From assembly GCF_014803385.1 (NCBI RefSeq), contig NZ_JACYFC010000003.1, positions 1 through 64,000 of the forward strand: a stretch of 64,000 nucleotides of DNA. The letters are read 5' to 3'. The DNA comes from Marinomonas colpomeniae. Lineage in GTDB: Bacteria; Pseudomonadota; Gammaproteobacteria; Pseudomonadales; Marinomonadaceae. Both the position numbers and the translations under genes were made by a program. The notes below the pieces were generated by a model, which worked only from the letters and a program-made list of their open reading frames with translations, had not been told where the DNA came from and made no database searches. This document shows, piece after piece, positions 46,403-53,569 of the stretch (position 1 is the stretch's first letter; every line of letters begins with the position of its first letter).

Positions 46403-46989
46403 TTAGTTGCTTTGGAGTATCGATGAGTATTGAAGAGTCAATTATATTAGGTGTAGTGTCAGGTGTTCTAACTGCTACTTTTATTTTCTTACTAAAAGAG
46501 TTTTGGCTTAAAGTCTTACTACCATGGTATCAAGGGTTTAGGTATCAAGGTGCTGATATATCAGGAAGTTGGTTTGCAAACTATGACGATAAAGATGAAT
46601 TAAACTCGAAATCAACTCATTCAGTCGTTTTAAAACAAACTGCTCATAGAGTATCTGGTTCAATGCAAGTCACTTTCACCTCAGACCAGAAAAAATTTAA
46701 TATAGATTATGATTTAGTTGGTGAATATTGGGAAGGTTATCTAAATCTAACTTGTCGCAGTAAAGACCGAAAAATGTACGCTCATGGCTCCATGTTTTTA
46801 AAGTTAATAAATAATGGTAGTGGCTTGTTAGGGCAATTTAATTTTAGGCATGCTTCTGATGATGAGGTTGTTACAGTCCCATTAGGTATAGATCGCAACT
46901 AACAAGTCACTCAAAAGGACAAATAATAGTTGGTTTTTGCTCCTGCGTCGCTTATTTTAACCAACTATTATTTGCCTCTTAGTGAGTCG
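46403..46989 (+). mobile_element. Probable integron gene cassette
   Basis: The left edge is G/TTAGTT (GTTAGTT at 46402-46408). The right edge lies in the attC-like site at 46897-46995. The first six cassette bases TTAGTT are exactly complementary to the AACTAA of the R'' box AACTAAC, as expected when the cassette circularises. One gene fills it, starting 20 bases from the left edge and ending with its stop codon inside the R'' box. This is the textbook plan of a cassette. No integrase gene is in the window. Confidence 0.6.
46423..46902 (+). CDS. Cassette-borne membrane-anchored beta-rich protein
   Basis: 159 aa, not recognised at family level. A hydrophobic helix at about residues 7-28 (IILGVVSGVLTATFIFLLKEF), probably with a short re-entrant follow-up, anchors the protein. 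Residues about 46-155 look like a single small beta-barrel starting with the GxW motif ISGSWFANYDD and containing HSVVLKQTAHRVSGSMQVTF. This anchor-plus-barrel layout recalls Cap15-type effectors of CBASS anti-phage systems, but the resemblance is architectural only. GGAG at 46414-46417 supports the start. The stop codon overlaps the attC-like R'' box. Confidence 0.7.
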   Translation: MSIEESIILGVVSGVLTATFIFLLKEFWLKVLLPWYQGFRYQGADISGSWFANYDDKDELNSKSTHSVVLKQTAHRVSGSMQVTFTSDQKKFNIDYDLVGEYWEGYLNLTCRSKDRKMYAHGSMFLKLINNGSGLLGQFNFRHASDDEVVTVPLGIDRN

Positions 46990-46995
46990 TTGAAA
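46897..46995 (+). other. attC-like recombination site
   Basis: 99 bases from AACTAAC (R'', 46897-46903) to GTTGAAA (R', 46989-46995). A perfect 16-base stem (46920-46935 with 46959-46974) caps a 23-base loop. Below it GGAAAA-type pairs (46913-46918 with 46975-46980) and TCACT/AGTGA (46907-46911 with 46981-46985) continue the hairpin. Two bases of the left arm, C46912 and A46919, are unpaired; on the bottom strand they are G and T, the extrahelical bases seen in recombining attC hairpins. Beyond it, 46996-47277 shows only the 19-mer repeat and no gene I trust. Confidence 0.62.
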
Positions 46996-47203
46996 CTGTA
47001 GAATTTCTCCAAAAAAACATTTTCATGTTCTTTTTTAATGCTATGTTATCTAATCTCTATTATTTGCTACAGTTGAACGTGATAGCTAATTACAAACCTG
47101 ACTTATCCTGCCAGAATAAATTCATTCCGATTGATTTCGCACAACAAATTATCCCCAGTACATTTGAGTACGCGCTTTCCCACATAAAATTTGTGATTCA
47201 TAA

Positions 47204-47222
47204 AGTTTGGGGTCAGATCAAA
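47204..47222 (+). repeat. 19-base dispersed repeat, copy 1
   Basis: AGTTTGGGGTCAGATCAAA, identical to 48296-48314. It ends 55 bases before the first GNAT gene. Similarity between the copies fades after the 19-mer. Confidence 0.7.
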
Positions 47223-47277
47223 AACGATTCTTTCAAATGCACTTTTCTGACTCCAACTTTGAGGCATTCGCAATAAC

Positions 47278-47724
47278 ATGGAAATCCAAAAAGTAATCCC
47301 AACGGATTTAGATACGGTGACGGCTCTTGTGAAAGAGGTGTCAGAAGTCGATGTGCTTCCTTGGTTCAATTCACAAGGTCAGGAAGAATACAAAGGGCGA
47401 GTTTTACCTGATTTGGCGACGACGTTTGATGAGGGTAGATTCTTATCCATTAAGGCGGTTTCTGACGGTAAGTTGCTTGGTTTTGCAGCACTACGAGACG
47501 GAAATTATCTAACGCATTTGTTTGTTTCTCAGTCGTCGCAAGGTGTAGGGTTAGGTCGTGAGTTACTGCGCTTTTTATTGAACGCTACGGAGGCAAAGGA
47601 AGTCAGTTTACGTTCCTCTATTAATGCCGTGGGTTTCTACGAACGTAATGGTTTCATGGCGACAGGCGAAGAAGCTGAGTTTAATGGCATTCGGTTTGTG
47701 CCCATGACGTTAGTGCAAAGTTAG
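47278..47724 (+). CDS. GNAT family N-acetyltransferase
   Basis: 148 aa. The acetyl-CoA binding motif is SQGVGLGRELLRFLL (about 93-107, the Q/RxxGxG/A pattern). The fold continues to the family end FYERNGFMATGEEAEFNGIRFVPMTL. The acceptor is unknown. There is no clear Shine-Dalgarno sequence close to the ATG, only GAGG about 13 bases upstream. It lies in the accessory region just after the attC-like site. Confidence 0.88.
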   Translation: MEIQKVIPTDLDTVTALVKEVSEVDVLPWFNSQGQEEYKGRVLPDLATTFDEGRFLSIKAVSDGKLLGFAALRDGNYLTHLFVSQSSQGVGLGRELLRFLLNATEAKEVSLRSSINAVGFYERNGFMATGEEAEFNGIRFVPMTLVQS

Positions 47725-47853
47725 TCATTTAAATAATGGGTATCAGAGTTAAATTTTCTTAAAAAACCTTGTAAGATCAATGAATATAAAGACTCAGTAA
47801 GAAAAATGCACATGTGTGTTTTTCAATTTTTATGTTTATGAAAGGAGTGGGTT

Positions 47854-48279
47854 TTGATTTCAGGTTATAAGGTCAGTTCTGACACAAGTGATATGGATTT
47901 TTCGGTTATCCATGAATATGTTTCTCGATCTTATTGGGCTAAGAATATCCCATTAAGTACGATGGAAACGGCGATTAATAATTCACTGTGTTTTGGTGTG
48001 TTTACTGATGCAGGGAATCAGGTGGCGTTTGCTCGAATGATTACAGATACGGCGACGTTTGCGTATTTAGCGGATGTTTTTGTTCTAGAGGAGCATCGTG
48101 GTAAAGGCATTAGTAAGTTGATAATGGAAAACATTATGGCGCACCCTAAGCTGCAAGGTCTTCGCCGTATGGCGCTGGCGACCAGTGATGCCCATGGCCT
48201 TTATGAGCAGTTTGGTTTTAAAGCGTTAGCGTCACCAGAGTCATTCATGGAATTACATCAGCCAGCAGTCTATGAGTAA
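47854..48279 (+). CDS. GNAT family N-acetyltransferase
   Basis: 141 aa, TTG start supported by AAAGGAG (47841-47847). The motifs are LADVFVLEEHRGKGISKLIMENIM (acetyl-CoA site) and the family end LYEQFGFKALASPESFME. The N-terminus SRSYWAKNIPLSTMETAINNSLCFGVF is that of a widespread GNAT subgroup with unknown substrate. It is unrelated in detail to the GNAT gene upstream, so this is not a recent duplication. Confidence 0.9.
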   Translation: MISGYKVSSDTSDMDFSVIHEYVSRSYWAKNIPLSTMETAINNSLCFGVFTDAGNQVAFARMITDTATFAYLADVFVLEEHRGKGISKLIMENIMAHPKLQGLRRMALATSDAHGLYEQFGFKALASPESFMELHQPAVYE

Positions 48280-48295
48280 GTATAAAAAGAAAGCG

Positions 48296-48314
48296 AGTTT
48301 GGGGTCAGATCAAA
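48296..48314 (+). repeat. 19-base dispersed repeat, copy 2
   Basis: Identical to 47204-47222. The two copies bracket both GNAT genes. GGGGTCAGATC-type sequences accompany REP-associated tyrosine transposases in many genomes (recalled); no transposase is present. Confidence 0.7.
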
Positions 48315-48386
48315 CACAATTTTTCAAGTGTAGAAATGCTTGAAAGGATAACTTCTTTTTCAACCTCCTAAGTAAATCGAGATCTA

Positions 48387-48683
48387 TTACAAGTGCTTCT
48401 GTAGTAGTTGCGCTTGCCCTAGAACGGCAACAACTAGGATGAAGTCATTTTCTTTGGTGTAATACGCAGTGTGTTTGCCAATAGGGAAGTAAAAACCACC
48501 TAGGTATATTTCGTTGCAGTCTTTACCTAGTTTTGGGTTGTCCGCAAGCATTTGAAACCCTGATAAAAGTGTTTCTTTGTAGTTTCGCCATTGTTGCTCA
48601 GAAAAGTTGTCAATGGTGTAACGTTTGATTTTATGTAAGTGCTGCTGAGACAATGAACTCAGTTTGTATGATTTTTTCTGCAT
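48387..48683 (-). CDS. parE: ParE/RelE-family toxin
   Basis: 98 aa with the ParE layout: two N-terminal helices (SQQHLHKIKRYTIDNFSEQQWRNYKETLLSGFQMLADNPKLGKDC), then strands IYLGGFYFPIGKHTAYYTKENDFILVVAVLGQ. The PxLG motif and the basic residue before the last strand fit ParE, a gyrase inhibitor, better than ribosome-dependent RelE, though the target is not certain. The antitoxin gene lies 9 bases upstream. Confidence 0.88.
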   Translation of the reverse strand: MQKKSYKLSSLSQQHLHKIKRYTIDNFSEQQWRNYKETLLSGFQMLADNPKLGKDCNEIYLGGFYFPIGKHTAYYTKENDFILVVAVLGQAQLLQKHL

Positions 48684-48692
48684 ATCGGCATG

Positions 48693-48935
48693 CTACAACG
48701 AATTCAAAAAGCTTTGACCGTCCACCACATCATCTTTGGCTAGGTCTTTTTTAGCTGAGTCGAAACAGTGTTTTAGGTATTCTGTTTTCATTACTTCAAG
48801 TTCTTCGTAGTCTTTGATCGACATCACAACGACGGCGTCTTTGTTATTTTTGCTGATTTTCACAGGCTCTCGTTGAGCGTTCATCAATAATTCGCCGAAA
48901 TTTCGTTTGGCATCATTCGCTGTAAGTGTGTTCAT
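48693..48935 (-). CDS. Phd/YefM-family antitoxin
   Basis: 80 aa. The N-terminal DNA-binding part is typical (NTLTANDAKRNFGELLMNAQREPVKISKNNKDAVVVMSIKDYEELE), followed by a C-terminal toxin-wrapping tail. It autoregulates the operon and neutralises the downstream toxin. AGGATCTT before the ATG serves as ribosome binding site. Confidence 0.9.
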   Translation of the reverse strand: MNTLTANDAKRNFGELLMNAQREPVKISKNNKDAVVVMSIKDYEELEVMKTEYLKHCFDSAKKDLAKDDVVDGQSFLNSL

Positions 48936-48973
48936 CTTTAAGATCCTATAGTTGAAAGCAATATAGATGTCGA

Positions 48974-49001
48974 ATTATAGTGTTTCGTGTGAATAGATCA
49001 A
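48974..49001 (-). promoter_or_regulatory. Promoter of the toxin-antitoxin operon
   Basis: On the minus strand TTGATC (48996-49001) and TATAAT (48974-48979) are 16 bases apart. Two overlapping palindromes, ACGATT-A-AATCGT (49003-49015) and ATCGTGCGAT (49011-49020), lie just upstream and are candidate operator sites for the antitoxin. Confidence 0.6.
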
Positions 49002-49124
49002 TACGATTAAATCGTGCGATTTTTATTGAGTGAAGCCAGAGTTAAATCAAACCAACTCTGTTCCCAAACTTCACCTAAAACAAGTCACTATGTGATCCAA
49101 CAAATATTCTAAAGAATAGCCGCA

Positions 49125-49994
49125 TTATTTACCCCATTTATCGATGTTGGGTAGGCAGCGATACAAGATCCAATGGTAGATTCGTTGTGGAACGAATGTT
49201 TTCATCAATTTAAAGAAAACCGCGTCTATGGTACCAGCCACTCGTAATGGTGGATTGTTGGCTTTCATCACTTTTAATACTTTACGGGCGACGGTATGGG
49301 AGGTTGATGGGGTTAGCCTCATGATTTTTTCAATGAAGTTTTCCATGTTAACGTAATGCTGGTAGTAGGGAGACTGTGTTTCTTCAGATGAAAGTTTGCT
49401 TAATTCTGTCTTTTTGACTTTTTCGAATCCTTTTGAATTGATAAAGCCTGGTTGAACCAATGTGACTTTAATGTTCCACGGTTTTAGTTCATACCACAAA
49501 CTTTCTGTCGCGCCTTCAAGTGCATATTTAGACGCGCTGTAGACGGCCATTGTGGGCATGGCCATTTGCCCCCCCATTGACGATATATTAATAATTTTCC
49601 CTTTTCTTTTGTGTCTCATACTGGGTAAACACAATCTGGTTAGTTCCATAGGTGATCTGAAATTGGTGTTCATTTGCATTAGTCGATCTTCTTCTGAAAC
49701 ATCTTCGACGACGGCTCTAAATGTGAAACCTGCATTATTAATAAGAATATCTACGCCATCGTGATGTTCATTAATTTCGTTTATCAATTCGCATCGCATA
49801 TCTGCAGAGGTGATATCAAGCGGGCGGAGTAAAATATCATCACTTTCAACAATGCCTTCGTCAGCAAAACGTTCTATTGAGTTCGGCCTTGCCGTTAACA
49901 CCACACAGTATTTCTTACTCGCTATGACTTTTCGGGCAATCTCAAGGCCTAGGCCAGCCGAAGCACCTGTAATCAATACAACGTCTTTTTTCAT
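49125..49994 (-). CDS. Short-chain dehydrogenase/reductase
   Basis: 289 aa classical SDR. NAD(P)-binding TGASAGLG (about 9-16), NNAG (about 89-92), catalytic Ser in IINISSMGG, and YSASK (Tyr and Lys near 155-159) are all present. ARPNS after the second strand suggests NADPH preference. The C-terminus after about residue 235 is longer than in core SDRs and basic, perhaps membrane-associated (FKLMKTFVPQRIYHWILYRCL). The substrate is unknown. Confidence 0.9.
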   Translation of the reverse strand: MKKDVVLITGASAGLGLEIARKVIASKKYCVVLTARPNSIERFADEGIVESDDILLRPLDITSADMRCELINEINEHHDGVDILINNAGFTFRAVVEDVSEEDRLMQMNTNFRSPMELTRLCLPSMRHKRKGKIINISSMGGQMAMPTMAVYSASKYALEGATESLWYELKPWNIKVTLVQPGFINSKGFEKVKKTELSKLSSEETQSPYYQHYVNMENFIEKIMRLTPSTSHTVARKVLKVMKANNPPLRVAGTIDAVFFKLMKTFVPQRIYHWILYRCLPNIDKWGK

Positions 49995-50528
49995 TTTACT
50001 TTTCTACTCTCTAATACAATGCATCTAAAGAGTGTACACACATCAAATACCTAGTTCTAGGATCAAGGAATGAACAGGGCTGTCACGTTAAAAATTCAAG
50101 GTGAATTGGGCAGAGTCAAATTACTCTAAGTGGCGGATTGGGTTGAATAGGAATATGCTAAAAGCTCAGTGAACACTGGGCTTTTTTGTGCTTAAGCTGT
50201 GGTTAATAAAATCACTCTTTTCTGAGTGTTTTCTTATTTTAATTAACCTTTTTTGACCCACTCGATCTGGATGAATTAAGAGGTTGTACTGACATCTTTT
50301 TTGAGATGAGAGGGCTTATTATGAAGGCCTTGCTTGTTCTCTAGGTCTAATTCTATCCGCACTTAACTGTCTGAAACTGGTAATTGGCTTACTAGAGCTT
50401 TGTTCAATACAGACTGTCGCTAAGTGCAGAAAACCTGTTTTTTCCTGATGTTTCCATCGATCAAGAACAGGCTATTTATGTCAATAGACCTTGTAAAACC
50501 AGACCCTGTAGTGGACTGCTTTCGTAAC
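49995..50528. other. Gene-free region with decayed sequence
   Basis: 534 bases. It holds a terminator-like hairpin at 50161 with no gene left of it on that strand, an inverted repeat GCACTTA...TAAGTGC (50359-50365 with 50421-50427, plus GTCTG/CAGAC inside), and the VF530 fragment at its right end. It looks like a scar of gene loss. Confidence 0.5.
50161..50187 (+). terminator. Orphan terminator-like hairpin
   Basis: AAAGCTCAGTG (50161-50171) pairs with CACTGGGCTTT (50174-50184, one wobble), followed by T to 50187. No plus-strand gene precedes it. Confidence 0.55.
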
Positions 50529-50534
50529 TTACTC
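50479..50534 (-). pseudogene. Fragment of a VF530-family gene
   Basis: These 56 bases match 51935-51991, the start of the intact VF530 gene, at about 48 positions. On the minus strand they read SYESSPLQGLVLQGLLT and then a stop, against [17 protein letters not shown] in the intact gene. The fragment begins at the stop codon of the aldo/keto reductase. It is a decayed, partial duplicate. Confidence 0.75.
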
Positions 50535-51491
50535 GTAAATTGGATGGAAGGTATTGAAGGCGGCTTCGCAGAAGTGACCAGGGTCATTAAAGCGGCGATT
50601 TATGTTCAACGCGCTGATGTTAGTCATTTCTTCATCATTCAATTCAAAGTCGAACAAGGCTGCGTTTTCAATCATTCTGTGAGACTTGGTTGTCTTAGGA
50701 ATAATGGCTGTGCCGCGTTGCACTCCCCATCTTAGTACAACTTGTGCTGGCGTTTTACCGAGTCGTTCCGCAGCCGCTTTAACAACAGCTTGTTCCAAAA
50801 CAGACTCTTCTTGTTGTGCCATGTCTAATTCTAAGTAAGACAATGCGCCAAGAGGCGAAAAGGCTGTCACTGGAATATCATTCATCTTACACAAGCGAAT
50901 CAATCGTTCTTGAGTTAAATAAGGGTGTGATTCAATTTGTAACATCGCTGGTTTGATGCGTGCGTAACTTAATAAGTCATGCATTAGGCCTGTGTTGTAG
51001 TTGCATATGCCAATACGATGAACCAGTTTTTTATCAACCAATGATTCCATTGCTTTCCAGGTTTCGATGAGTGGCACTTTTGCTAGTTCCAAGCCTGGCT
51101 TCGCAGCATCTGGGTCAGCAAACCAACCTGCTGGGTAGCGTTCTTCAATTGGGACGTACTTCATGGCGATTGGAAAATGGATCAAGTACAGATCTAAGTA
51201 ATCTAGCTGTAGGTCTTTTAAGGTTTTCTCTAACGCCAGCTGTACATGTTCTGCTGCGTGATGTGTGTTCCAAAGCTTCGATGTAACCCAAAGGTCTTCA
51301 CGTTTGCAAAGCCTTGCATCAAATGCTTTTTTGAAGCCATGACCCACTTCAACTTCATTGCCATAGTCACTGGCACTATCGAAATGGCGATACCCAAGTT
51401 CAATTGCTTCATATACGCGGTCTGCGCAGTCTTCTTGTGCAATTTTCCATAGGCCAAAACCAACAGGAGGGATTTTATTTGCTTCGAACAT
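50529..51491 (-). CDS. Aldo/keto reductase
   Basis: 320 aa AKR barrel. The catalytic tetrad is visible: Asp and Tyr in FDSASDYGNE, Lys in VTSKLWNTHH, and His in LYLIHFP. The NADPH-binding IPKTTKSHRMIENAALFDFEL is near the C-terminus, which ends in the usual PIYE. This N-terminus (PPVGFGLWKI) belongs to the xylose/aldose reductase-like group; the substrate cannot be fixed. The frame is open to 51548, but AAGGAT at 51501-51506 places the ATG at 51491. It lies between an intact VF530 gene and a VF530 fragment. Confidence 0.92.
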   Translation of the reverse strand: MFEANKIPPVGFGLWKIAQEDCADRVYEAIELGYRHFDSASDYGNEVEVGHGFKKAFDARLCKREDLWVTSKLWNTHHAAEHVQLALEKTLKDLQLDYLDLYLIHFPIAMKYVPIEERYPAGWFADPDAAKPGLELAKVPLIETWKAMESLVDKKLVHRIGICNYNTGLMHDLLSYARIKPAMLQIESHPYLTQERLIRLCKMNDIPVTAFSPLGALSYLELDMAQQEESVLEQAVVKAAAERLGKTPAQVVLRWGVQRGTAIIPKTTKSHRMIENAALFDFELNDEEMTNISALNINRRFNDPGHFCEAAFNTFHPIYE

Positions 51492-51601
51492 ATTTTTATT
51501 ATCCTTGTAGTAGGTGTCTTTTTTTAGATTAATCCGCTGCTTGCTCATTCTAGATGTCTTATTACTTTCTGAAATACTCTCTACATTGACCGTCGGACTT
51601 A

Positions 51602-52000
51602 CTATCTTCGATAGTTTTTCGTTTTGCCATATTCAGCCGCTTTTAACGCTTGTTTCTCTCGAACACGTTCAGCATCTTCCAGACTGAGTTCTGCTGGTTC
51701 GCGTGGCGTAAGGCCTTCAGGAATAATTCGGTATCGAGGTGACAGGGCAAACTGCTCAGATGAAGGTCTAGGTAAATTTTTAAATTTATACAGATAGAAA
51801 ACTTCAACTTTTTCCCGCGCCCAGTCATTTTTCTTGAGAAATTTCACACTGGATTCAATGCTGGGATTCGTCTTGAAACAGTTGACGTTTAGGTAGGCGA
51901 AAAGGATGTCAAAGCCGTAATGGTCAACTATTTGTGTCAACAGATCTTGTAAACCCAGGCCGTGTAGTGGGTTGCTTTCGTAATTGATCTCATCCGTCAT
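51602..52000 (-). CDS. VF530 family DNA-binding protein (DUF2132)
   Basis: 132 aa. The core (about 9-75) has the family sequence [48 protein letters not shown], a small SAP/HeH-like helical DNA-binding fold (family knowledge). The C-terminal part is basic and helical. Its cellular role is unknown. A partial copy of its first 17 codons lies beyond the aldo/keto reductase gene. Confidence 0.88.
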   Translation of the reverse strand: MTDEINYESNPLHGLGLQDLLTQIVDHYGFDILFAYLNVNCFKTNPSIESSVKFLKKNDWAREKVEVFYLYKFKNLPRPSSEQFALSPRYRIIPEGLTPREPAELSLEDAERVREKQALKAAEYGKTKNYRR

Positions 52001-52085
52001 CGTCGCGTCCGTAAAAATCTAATAGGGTTTATGATGCGCTATCATACCTGTCACTGCACATACAAAATATAAATATCACTCACCT

Positions 52086-52820
52086 TTATTGTTTTGTTGC
52101 CTGTTCTGTTATTCGACTTTGATAGTCCATAAAGGCTTTTACTAATCCGCTATAAAGCTCTTCTGTTGTTGGCACTATTTTAAGGTGTTGCGCTAGGCAG
52201 GTGTGCACTTCTGGTTTTATGCGTCCATCATTCTGGTTTAATTCATAACATACATTAATAGGGTAAATGAGCTCTTCTATTACTACGTCAATTAATATAC
52301 AGGCTTGGACTAAGACAATTTTTGTTTTGGATTGGGTGGTGAGTATCCGTTGTGCTGTCCCAATGATTTTTTTGCCTTGGATATTGACGTTGTAGCTCCC
52401 ATCGCAATAGGAATAAGGCGTGGCGTGTATGTCGGCTGCTATGTTTAGTTGTTTAAAAAATAAAGTCAGGACATTACATAAGTCTTCATAACCCTGTTTT
52501 ATGAGGTCTGGAGATTGCTGATCACAAAGATAAATGTGAGAGATATTAATTACGCCAGAGGTTTGTGGAACCGGTGCGCCGCCTGTTCGTCTGGGTAGAA
52601 TTTTCCAACCATCTTTTTGTAGTTGAGCGACTAGTTCTGGATTGGCTTGCCACTTTTTACTAGCAGGTAATACGATGGTTTTGCCTTCGGCTTGCCAGAG
52701 CAGTAAGGCTTGTTTTAGGTTTCCTGTTTGAACTTGGTTGAGTAACTCTGCTTCTTTTTCGAAGGCGTTGCTTACTGTGGTATCAGTAAGACGTACTATC
52801 TTGTATTTGTTGGTTTGCAT
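52086..52820 (-). CDS. Lipoate-protein ligase-like protein
   Basis: 244 aa of the BPL/LplA fold. Recognisable blocks are WQAEGKTIVLPASKKW (the LplA LWxxxxxVVIG-like strand), RRTGGAPVPQTSGVINISHI (matching the RRxSGGGAVYHDxGNLNFS motif), and GSYNVNIQGKKIIGTAQRI, with the lysine corresponding to the ligase KIxGxAQ site. It could attach lipoate or octanoate to a protein, or be an enzyme of related type. The frame is open to 52904, but GGAG 5 bases before the ATG at 52820 fits best. Confidence 0.78.
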   Translation of the reverse strand: MQTNKYKIVRLTDTTVSNAFEKEAELLNQVQTGNLKQALLLWQAEGKTIVLPASKKWQANPELVAQLQKDGWKILPRRTGGAPVPQTSGVINISHIYLCDQQSPDLIKQGYEDLCNVLTLFFKQLNIAADIHATPYSYCDGSYNVNIQGKKIIGTAQRILTTQSKTKIVLVQACILIDVVIEELIYPINVCYELNQNDGRIKPEVHTCLAQHLKIVPTTEELYSGLVKAFMDYQSRITEQATKQ

Positions 52821-52904
52821 TACGACTCCGTCAAAGAAGAATAGGGCAAGATTGAGTCTACCTTGCTTCAATAAGCCTAATTTCAAAAATATTAATTGTC
52901 CCAA

Positions 52905-53569
52905 TTAAGAGATTGAACTGTTTCAAAATTTCTTTACAGATAATACGTAAAGTAGGTGCAATCTGTCTGTGTTTTTCTGTCATTCATTATATCGTCCTCA
53001 CAATGTTTTTCTCTCATAGTTTTGGCAAGAGTATTTAGACTTGATAGATACCTCTCCATTACTTGAAGTAAGTTTTGGAATGAACTTTTAGGTAGTATGA
53101 TTTATTGTTTTGATCAAAATAATTTCAAATTCAACTAAATTCATAAAGCCAAAGTAATTTCAAAAAAATCAAGTTTCATCTATTGCTGTAAAAATGAAAA
53201 AAAATACTAAGATCTGATGCTAGATAAGGCCGTGTTTTATTGCGCATAATTATTTATGTTTTCGACTCTCTAGTATCTTCCTTTCTGATTTGTTTTAGGG
53301 TCTTTAAGCTATATGTGGCGTAGCTAATGAATCGAAAGCAGTCCAATAGTAACGTGCTTATTTTAGTTGGTTTTGGTTAATAAATAGAGTCACTAATCAG
53401 GGAGCGAAAAGAGGCTAATAGAAAGCAAAAAATGCTATTTCATCATAACAACTCATCTTTCACATTTCTTGAAATAAGTCTTGAAATAAGTATTTGGATA
53501 ACATAAATTACAATTTGATCAAAAAAAATTAGATCGAAAAAATTTAAACAAATAAAGGAGTTTAGGAGA
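52905..53569. other. Upstream region of the polyamine-type ABC operon
   Basis: 665 AT-rich bases without a credible gene. They hold a 12-base palindrome TTTTGATCAAAA (53108-53119), a shorter TTTGATCAAA (53514-53523), and a perfect tandem repeat of CTTGAAATAAGT (53468-53479, 53480-53491). A possible promoter is TTGAAA (53481-53486), 17 bases, TAAATT (53504-53509). AAAGGAG precedes the GTG start of the first gene. Confidence 0.5.

Larger units (their letters stand above)
45644..46422. other. Gene-free region with palindromic repeats
   Basis: 779 bases without a credible gene. From left to right it holds the cbiX terminator, two REP-like palindromes (45701-45738 and 45799-45833), a direct repeat TTTTGCGCGTTT (46122-46133 and 46154-46165), and a long imperfect inverted repeat (46269-46397) that runs up to the boundary of a probable integron cassette. 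Confidence 0.6.

Noticed and set aside
46423..46902. Calling the cassette protein a Cap15 CBASS effector
   Set aside because: Only the general layout agrees; there is no cyclase gene nearby and I cannot verify the fold by reading.
47025..47276. 83-codon open frame between the attC-like site and the GNAT gene
   Set aside because: It runs through the dispersed 19-mer, has no ribosome binding site and no domain-like pattern.
49022..49075. Third copy of the GGGGTCAGATC repeat
   Set aside because: The sequence near 49035-49070 has some similar words (AGAGTTAAATCAAACC) but no convincing alignment to the 19-mer.
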